A stretch of DNA of 11,127 nt from positions 1 to 11,127 of the forward strand of contig CALEKA010000057.1 of the NCBI GenBank assembly GCA_937898715.1, read 5' to 3'. Positions 6,101 through 11,127 of this stretch are shown here, piece after piece. The stretch is from an uncultured Prevotella sp. (GTDB taxonomy: Bacteria; Bacteroidota; Bacteroidia; Bacteroidales; Bacteroidaceae). The first letter of the stretch is position 1, and each line of letters starts with the position of its first letter. The notes beneath the pieces are model-generated. The model ran no database searches. It worked only from the letters and a program-made list of their open reading frames with translations, and had not been told where the DNA came from. Position numbers and translations under genes: made by a program.

Positions 6101-6172
6101 ACCTCATAACCTCCAAACTTACTTTATAACCTTATAACCTCATAACCTCCAAACTTACTTTATAACCTTATA
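6101..6172. repeat. Two exact 36-bp tandem repeats before thiF
   Basis: The 36-bp unit beginning ACCTCATAACCTCCAAACTT and ending AACCTTATA is present exactly at 6101-6136 and 6137-6172, with a partial third copy starting at 6173. The unit equals the right arm of the stem-loops in the thiG-thiH and fabI-TPR spacers, here tandemly duplicated without its left partner. Confidence 0.9.
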
Positions 6173-6199
6173 ACCTCAAAACTCAAAACTTATCTCATT

Positions 6200-6916
6200 A
6201 TGACAACTTCTTCCCCTTCCGAATCGCGCTACGAGCGTCAGCTTCACCTGCCCGAAATAGGCGAGGAGGGACAGCGCAAAATACGCGAAGCACGCATACT
6301 CATAGTCGGCGTGGGTGGACTCGGTTCGCCCATCTCGCTCTACCTTACAGGAGCAGGTGTGGGCACACTCGGACTCATGGACGACGATGTAGTGTCGATC
6401 ACCAACCTGCATCGCCAAGTGCTTTATGGTGAAGACCAATTAGGCAAGCCCAAACTCGCCGAAGCCGTGGAGCGCCTACATCGTCTCAACTCCGAGGTGA
6501 AGCTCGAGCCTTATCCCTATCGCCTCACGCGTGAGAATGCTGCCGACATCGTGAGCAAGTATGATATGGTAATCGATGGTTGCGACAACTTTGCCACACG
6601 CTTCCTCATCGACGATGCGTGTCGCGAAGCAGGCATACCTTATATATATGGAGCAGTGCGAGCATTTGATGGACAAGCCGCTGTGTTCAACGTCGGGCCC
6701 AATGCGCGCCACTATCGTGACCTCTATCCCGACGAAGCTGCCACCCTCAGTATGCCTCATCCAGGTAAGCCCCTTGTGGGAATGACGCCCGCCGTGGTGG
6801 GTAGCGTTTTGGCAGAGCAAGCCCTTCAGTTAATCTGTGGCTATGGCGAACCGCTCATCAATAAGCTCTGGACCATCGATCTCAGTACGATGCAGACGTT
6901 TACGATCGAGCTATGA
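6200..6916 (+). CDS. thiF: ThiF/MoeB/HesA-family adenylyltransferase for ThiS
   Basis: This 238-residue E1-like enzyme should adenylate the C-terminal glycine of ThiS, the first step in making ThiS thiocarboxylate. The nucleotide-binding loop GVGGLG is at 37-42; DDDVVSITNLHRQ (61-73) and LGKPK (81-85, Lys85) form the ATP site; DGCDNFATRFLIDDAC (126-141) holds the conserved Asp129; GMTPAVVGSVLAEQALQ (194-210) is the C-terminal helix segment. The two Cys-x2-Cys zinc pairs of E. coli ThiF and MoeB are missing: HYRDLYPD (171-178) stands where the first pair would be, and the only cysteines are at 128, 141 and 213. I recall Bacteroides ThiF proteins with the same lack, so it is probably functional. 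It is the last thi gene, 358 bp after thiH. Confidence 0.88.
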   Translation: MTTSSPSESRYERQLHLPEIGEEGQRKIREARILIVGVGGLGSPISLYLTGAGVGTLGLMDDDVVSITNLHRQVLYGEDQLGKPKLAEAVERLHRLNSEVKLEPYPYRLTRENAADIVSKYDMVIDGCDNFATRFLIDDACREAGIPYIYGAVRAFDGQAAVFNVGPNARHYRDLYPDEAATLSMPHPGKPLVGMTPAVVGSVLAEQALQLICGYGEPLINKLWTIDLSTMQTFTIEL

Positions 6917-6992
6917 TCGGTTGAGGGGTTGACACGAGTAAGCCAATCAATTAGCCAAATATTCCCCGAAATAGTAGAAAAAGCCGTTCTTG

Positions 6993-7024
6993 CTTGCTCG
7001 TTTTGCACAAAAGCAGTAATTTTG
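6993..7024 (+). promoter_or_regulatory. Bacteroidetes-type promoter for fabI
   Basis: TAATTTTG at 7017-7024 matches the TAnnTTTG -7 box. CTTG at 6993-6996 is a three-of-four match to the -33 box with 20 bases between. Transcription would start near 7030, about 65 bases before the fabI ATG at 7095, and separates fabI from TPP control. Confidence 0.6.
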
Positions 7025-7094
7025 CGCACGAATTTTGAAGCTAACGCCCGTATAAGGTGTGGGAGTTGGCTTCGGAGAACTACTTAACAAGATT

Positions 7095-7952
7095 ATGACT
7101 CACAACTTACTGAAAGGCAAGCGCGGCATCATTTTCGGCGCGCTCAACGAAGAATCAATCGCATGGAAGGTGGCTGAAAAGGCTGCTGAAGAAGGCGCAC
7201 AAATTACATTGAGCAATACCCCCATGGCACTCCGCATGGGTACACTCGATAAGCTCGCTGAGAAGATTGGTGCAACCATCATTCCCGCCGACGCTACAAG
7301 CGTAGACGATCTCACTAACGTGTTCCAGAAGAGTATGGAAGTGCTCGGTGGAAAGATTGACTTCGTGCTCCACTCTATCGGTATGAGCCCCAACGTACGT
7401 AAGCACCGCACTTACGACGACCTCGACTACGGATATCTCCAGAAGACGCTCGACATCTCTGCCATCTCATTCCACAAGATGCTCCAGAGCGCCAAGAAGC
7501 TCGATGCCATTGCAGAGTACGGCTCAGTAGTAGCCCTCACTTACGTGGCTTCGCAGCGCACATTCTACGGCTACAGCGATATGGCTGATGCCAAGAGCAT
7601 GCTTGAGAGCATTGCCCGCTCATTTGGCTACATCTACGGCCGTGAGAAGCACGTACGCATCAACACCATCTCACAGAGCCCCACCGCTACCACTGCAGGT
7701 AAGGGTATCAAGGAGATCGACAACATGATGGACTTCGCTGACAAGATGTCGCCCCTGGGCAACGCCAGCGCTGAAGATTGTGCCGACTACTGCGTGATGA
7801 TGTTCTCTGACTTCACTCGCAAGGTGACCATGCAGAATCTCTTCCACGATGGTGGCTTCTCATCTATGGGTATGAGCCTCCGTGCTATGAACCAGTACGC
7901 AAAGGACATGAAGCCCTACGAGGATGAGAACGGTAAGGTAATCTACGGATAA
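7095..7952 (+). CDS. fabI: Enoyl-[acyl-carrier-protein] reductase (NADH), FabI
   Basis: FabI performs the last reduction of each cycle of type II fatty-acid synthesis, turning trans-2-enoyl-ACP into acyl-ACP in the cytosol. The protein is a short-chain dehydrogenase/reductase. GIIFGALNEESIAW (11-24) forms the NAD site, FVLHSIGMSP (90-99) the central strand, and Tyr150, Tyr160 and Lys167 reproduce the spacing of E. coli Tyr146, Tyr156 and Lys163. SQSPTATTAGKGI (193-205) is the substrate-loop entry and FHDGGFSSMG (250-259) the C-terminal segment. At 285 residues it is longer than E. coli FabI (about 262), mainly in the C-terminal tail, as I recall for Bacteroidetes homologues. The frame opens at 7059, but the 12 earlier codons are atypical and MTHNLLKGKRG at 7095 is the family start. 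FabI is the target of triclosan-type inhibitors. Confidence 0.95.
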   Translation: MTHNLLKGKRGIIFGALNEESIAWKVAEKAAEEGAQITLSNTPMALRMGTLDKLAEKIGATIIPADATSVDDLTNVFQKSMEVLGGKIDFVLHSIGMSPNVRKHRTYDDLDYGYLQKTLDISAISFHKMLQSAKKLDAIAEYGSVVALTYVASQRTFYGYSDMADAKSMLESIARSFGYIYGREKHVRINTISQSPTATTAGKGIKEIDNMMDFADKMSPLGNASAEDCADYCVMMFSDFTRKVTMQNLFHDGGFSSMGMSLRAMNQYAKDMKPYEDENGKVIYG

Positions 7953-7963
7953 TATTAGTTTCG

Positions 7964-8073
7964 AGTTTGGAGGTTACGAGGGTATAAAGTAAGTTTGAAG
8001 ACTTAAGGTTATGAGGTTATAATGTCACCTTTAGCCTGCACGACTTACTTTATAAACTCATAACCTCCAAACT
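7964..8073 (+). repeat. Inverted repeat in the fabI-TPR spacer
   Basis: Bases 7964-7993 pair with 8044-8073 at 27 of 30 positions (AGTTTGGAGGTTA... against TAACCTCCAAACT). A second left-arm-like copy sits inside (8007-8036) and matches 4601-4630 in the thiG-thiH spacer at 27 of 30 positions, including ACCTTTAGCC. It lacks the T-run of a standard terminator. Confidence 0.8.
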
Positions 8074-8100
8074 ATAATTACGCAAAAACAACAATTTCAT

Positions 8101-9048
8101 ATGGGCCTCTTATCATCTCTCTTCGGTACAGGGAAGCCTAACCCCGACAGCCAATATAATACGCTTCGTGACGATGGCATCCGTGCCATGCAAATGGGCG
8201 AAGTGCCTTATGCAGTAAAGTGCTTCTCGGCAGCGCTTGAGATAAAGCACGACCTTCAAACGCTGAGTCTGCTCGCCGAAGCTCACCTCCGCATGGGCAA
8301 CCATGAGGCTGCCCTCCCGCTGCTTGAAGAAATCTCACAATCGCCCGAAGACACCCTCGAAGTAGACCTCCTATTGGCTCAGGCGCAGGGCCACTTGAAG
8401 CGTTATGAGGATGAGAGAAAGACTACTGCCGCCATCCTCTCTGCCCACCCAGAGGAGGCACGAGCACTCTATCTCGCAGCAGAGGCCGACCACGGCTTGA
8501 AGGACGACTTCATGGCCATAGCCCATCTCACGCAGTGCCTTACACTCCGCGCTGACTACGAGCAAGCTCTCTTGCTCCGCGCCCAAGTGCTTGCCAGTAT
8601 GGGGCAGTGGAACGAAGTGCTTGCCGACGTCAATGCCTTGGTAGAGAAGCAAGCCGATAGCGAGGATTATCTCTCCCTCCGTGCCGATGCCTATGCAGCT
8701 TTGGGCCGCTACGACGAGGCAATTGCCGACTACGAGACCGTGCGCACCCTCAATCCTTTCACCGACAGCGTGCTCCGTCTTGGTGCGCTCTACGAGCAGA
8801 CCACTCGTTGGGATAAAGCCCTTCAGCTCTACGACGAGGTGATAGACCTCCGCCCCGACTTCGCTCCCGCCTACAAGGCTCGTGGTGGCGTGAAGCATCA
8901 TCTCAAGGACGAAGCTGGAGCAGCTGAAGACCTCAAGCGCTCGCTCGAGATCGCTCCAGAATCGGCCAAAGAACTTGAAGGCCAATTCTCCAACATCGAG
9001 AATCGCATGGACGATTATTATAAGAGCCTCAACCCTATGCAGTTCTGA
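8101..9048 (+). CDS. Cytosolic tetratricopeptide-repeat protein
   Basis: This 315-residue protein is built almost wholly of TPR helix pairs, which usually serve as protein-binding scaffolds. About seven or eight repeats run from residue 19 to 288, clearest at 119-152 (ALYLAAEADHGLKDDFMAIAHL), 153-186, 188-220 (SLRADAYAALGRYDEAIADY), 222-254 (LRLGALYEQTTRWDKALQLY) and 255-288 (AYKARGGVKHHLKDEAGAAE). The opening MGLLSSLFGTGK has no signal peptide or membrane helix, and no enzymatic domain is visible. The start at 8101 is the first in-frame ATG giving a sensible N-terminus. It lies 148 bp after fabI with no promoter of its own that I can see, so it may be read through from fabI. Partner and process are unknown. 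Confidence 0.88.
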   Translation: MGLLSSLFGTGKPNPDSQYNTLRDDGIRAMQMGEVPYAVKCFSAALEIKHDLQTLSLLAEAHLRMGNHEAALPLLEEISQSPEDTLEVDLLLAQAQGHLKRYEDERKTTAAILSAHPEEARALYLAAEADHGLKDDFMAIAHLTQCLTLRADYEQALLLRAQVLASMGQWNEVLADVNALVEKQADSEDYLSLRADAYAALGRYDEAIADYETVRTLNPFTDSVLRLGALYEQTTRWDKALQLYDEVIDLRPDFAPAYKARGGVKHHLKDEAGAAEDLKRSLEIAPESAKELEGQFSNIENRMDDYYKSLNPMQF

Positions 9049-9085
9049 TAAGCCGCATTTCCCCCCTTATTGCTCATTCAAAAAA

Positions 9086-9180
9086 GTTCTGTGGGCGACG
9101 CGTCCCGCGTCGGCATGATCACAATAGATTTATTTGCTTTATTGTGACTACGCCGACGCCGGACGCGTCGCCCACAGAAC
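9086..9180 (-). terminator. 95-bp inverted repeat / terminator between convergent genes
   Basis: GTTCTGTGGGCGACGCGTCC (9086-9105) pairs exactly with 9161-9180. The stem continues with one mismatch through CGCGTCGGC / GCCGACGCC, then CACAATA / TATTGTG around an AT-rich loop. Read on the minus strand it is followed by six T's (complement of 9080-9085), so it should end the 601-residue gene. It may also stop the TPR gene. Its length suggests it derives from a palindromic repeat element. Confidence 0.8.
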
Positions 9181-9186
9181 TAAATG

Positions 9187-10992
9187 TTATTTCCCCTCCT
9201 CTGTTCCTTCCTCTCCGCGCAAGCGCTGGATGCGGGCTAAAGCCTCGATGGCAAAGGAGTCTTCAGCGTTCTGACTGAGAAACATTTTGCATGAAGTCTC
9301 AGCCCTTTCGTAGTCCTTGAGGTGGATGCAGATGTTGGTGTAGCAGTGAAATAGGTAGTGATAATATTCTCTAACGTCATCGAGCATTTCCTGATTGTCC
9401 TGATAACATTGGTCGATGTACGAATTTATTTTTTCTTGTTCATTAGTGATGAATGATAAGGCTAGGATATAGCTACCCATGGCAATCGAGCAGTTGAGGA
9501 AAGCGCGATGAAAGGTAAGGTTCTTATTATTCGAAGCGGAAGAACCAAAGTAGTGTATAGCCTTCTCGTACTGCGAGAGTTTAAAGTAGCAGCTACCTAT
9601 GAGAAAACATATTTCTGCTTTTTTATCGCCGCTTATCTGCTGCTGTGCTTTATCGTAGCAATGCTCGTTGTACCACTTCCAAGCATATTCCAAATGCACC
9701 GAAGCTTCATAGTATCGCTTCTGAAGCAGAAGCTTTTTCCCCCAATACAGATTGTATGCCACATCGGGGTCGGTAATGTTGTGGATGAGTTTCTGCTCTT
9801 CGGTCCACTCGTCCTGTTTGCCTTCTTTCTCCTTGTCCTTAGCGTCAACCCACATGTAGTCAAATTCCGCTTTCTTCTTCTTACCATCCTTGAGGTCGAA
9901 GCCCACGGTGAGCGTTCCCGCTTTAGGCTGAGCTGACTCCGATGCGGGGGCTCGCAGGGCGGAAGAAGCCTTGCGGTCGGAGAGCAGATAGTTGATGCGC
10001 ACGTAGACCACGCTGTCGCTCACGGCTGCTCTCTCCAGCGTGATCACGAGCAGGTGGTTGCGCTCCTCCAGTGCATCTTTATTATCCTTGTTCGTCGGGT
10101 CGTAGTAAGCATACGTCACGCGAATCTCTGCCGTCTGTGCTGTAGGCGCTTGGCCCGATCCGATCTGATGGATGATAGGCTCTACGATGCGGTAGGCGGC
10201 TATTGTCTCGGCGTCGGTACTCTTGAAGCTATATCCATCGTCGCTCTTGCAGACGATCTCTTGTAGCACGGCTTGCTTGGGTAAAACGTCGCAACGCTTT
10301 ATCCATGAAGCAAGCGCATAGCTATCCACGTCTGCCACAGTCTCTTCCCTCTCGCCCATGCATACCTCGTTTGCCCGTGCATCCATGCTGGCGATGATAG
10401 CGTTTTCGCGCTCAAGGCAAGCATGGTCGTATTCGTAATCGCTGGGTTGCTGATTGCCAATTTGTACCTTGGCATTAGTAATCTGTTCTTGAAAATTCTG
10501 ACGAAGATTGATACAGTTATTGAGCATCAATCTCATGGTATTCTGTAGATCTTCCTTAGACTTCAGCGAAGGAAATCCCGCTACGATGTGTATATGGATT
10601 TTGCCCTCTTTACCATCAATCTCATATTCCAGTGCAGCCGTCGGAATGCCCCCATTCAGATAATTGCAAATGCCGCGCACTACATCGACGTATTGCAAAT
10701 CTAAAGCATCGATGCATGGCAGAATAACTTGAGAACAATGTGCACCCTCTATGTTGCGTATGATGAATACCAAAGATTGGTACTCAAATGTCAGTCTTTT
10801 CGTATGATCTTTTTCCTCTTCTATATGGGGCGTCACATTAAGGCTCTTGAGTGCCCATTCCAACCTTTTGCACTCATCCTCATTGTTGAAGACGCTTGTA
10901 TTTGATTGAAATTTCTCGACAATGTAGCGATAGACCTTGGGGACGAAGTACAGGCATCCTATGGCGATAGCCATGCTGATTAGACCATTCAT
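9187..10992 (-). CDS. Membrane-anchored protein with YbjN-like region and C-terminal TPR-like repeats
   Basis: I do not recognise a named gene. The 601-residue product begins with a hydrophobic segment (residues 3-18, GLISMAIAIGCLYFVP) followed by basic residues, fitting one N-terminal membrane anchor with the rest probably in the cytosol. Residues about 40-165 (RLEWALKSLNVTPHIEEE..., LTFEYQSLVFIIRN, a VDVVRGICNYLN helix, KIHIHIVAGFPS) resemble the YbjN / type III chaperone-like fold in strand-helix order; this is a tentative call. The middle (about 210-385) is beta-rich with a lysine-rich stretch near 369-393. Residues about 410-590 form TPR-like helix pairs (AYNLYWGKKLLLQKRYYEASVHL; CFLIGSCYFKLSQYEKAIHYF; CIHLKDYERAETSCKMF). 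It converges on the TPR gene at 8101-9048. Upstream bases 10993-11127 show no gene and no clear promoter. A scaffold or stress role is a guess. Confidence 0.7.
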   Translation of the reverse strand: MNGLISMAIAIGCLYFVPKVYRYIVEKFQSNTSVFNNEDECKRLEWALKSLNVTPHIEEEKDHTKRLTFEYQSLVFIIRNIEGAHCSQVILPCIDALDLQYVDVVRGICNYLNGGIPTAALEYEIDGKEGKIHIHIVAGFPSLKSKEDLQNTMRLMLNNCINLRQNFQEQITNAKVQIGNQQPSDYEYDHACLERENAIIASMDARANEVCMGEREETVADVDSYALASWIKRCDVLPKQAVLQEIVCKSDDGYSFKSTDAETIAAYRIVEPIIHQIGSGQAPTAQTAEIRVTYAYYDPTNKDNKDALEERNHLLVITLERAAVSDSVVYVRINYLLSDRKASSALRAPASESAQPKAGTLTVGFDLKDGKKKKAEFDYMWVDAKDKEKEGKQDEWTEEQKLIHNITDPDVAYNLYWGKKLLLQKRYYEASVHLEYAWKWYNEHCYDKAQQQISGDKKAEICFLIGSCYFKLSQYEKAIHYFGSSASNNKNLTFHRAFLNCSIAMGSYILALSFITNEQEKINSYIDQCYQDNQEMLDDVREYYHYLFHCYTNICIHLKDYERAETSCKMFLSQNAEDSFAIEALARIQRLRGEEGTEEGK

Positions 10993-11127
10993 AATGTGTG
11001 TTGTGGCTTTAAAGAAAGGTTTGTATTCCAGTTAACTCACTTGGAGAAGCAAGGCGTGTGCCAATCTCTTACTTTGTAAGCATCCCATACAAGCCGTATT
11101 GTAGAAACAAATAAGCCAAAGTCCATC

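Noticed and set aside
7059..7094. Earlier FabI start adding 12 residues
   Set aside because: The extension (MGVGFGELLNKI) is not typical; the family start MTHNLLKGKRG is at 7095.
8371..8985. 204-residue minus-strand frame opposite the TPR gene
   Set aside because: It is an antisense shadow; the plus strand encodes well-formed TPR repeats.

Overview
The window looks like chromosomal DNA from an anaerobic member of the Bacteroidales, most plausibly Prevotellaceae-like. The evidence is Bacteroidetes-type promoters (TTTG near -33 and TAnnTTTG near -7), start codons with no clear Shine-Dalgarno sequence, an extended 285-residue FabI, a thiamine-thiazole operon that uses the radical-SAM enzyme ThiH, and a ThiF without zinc cysteines. 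Family-level placement is inference. I saw no phage, plasmid, transposase, CRISPR or defence genes, and no tRNA or rRNA.

Left part (1-2927). A terminator-like hairpin and an unusual 22-bp-periodic array set in a 138-bp dyad lie at the edge. Three minus-strand genes follow. A short AraC-type regulator (start placed at 2251) lies 41 bp upstream of an L-cysteine desulfidase / serine dehydratase-alpha family enzyme, and the two are probably cotranscribed. A small heat-shock protein (Hsp20) is a separate unit, closed by its own hairpin terminator. Its upstream region carries a near-perfect sigma-54 -24/-12 element.

Middle (3141-6916). A good housekeeping promoter drives a TPP riboswitch and then thiS, thiG, thiH and thiF, which make the thiazole half of thiamine: ThiF activates the ThiS C-terminus, ThiH makes dehydroglycine from tyrosine, and ThiG closes the ring. 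thiE and thiC, which I recall lying between these genes in Bacteroides, are absent here. The spacers are instead long and full of direct repeats, hairpins and a 207-bp cloverleaf-like inverted repeat.

Right part (6993-11127). fabI (enoyl-ACP reductase, fatty-acid elongation) has its own promoter. It is followed by a cytosolic TPR protein, probably in the same unit. A convergent minus-strand gene encodes a 601-residue membrane-anchored protein with a YbjN-like region and C-terminal TPR-like helices. A 95-bp inverted repeat that works as a terminator, at least for the minus-strand gene, separates the two. Related TTATAACCT-rich hairpins recur in the thiG-thiH, thiH-thiF and fabI-TPR spacers.

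No wholly new multi-gene system is evident. The most interesting signals are non-coding: the sigma-54 element on hsp20, the 22-bp palindromic array, the cloverleaf repeat and the dispersed spacer hairpins.
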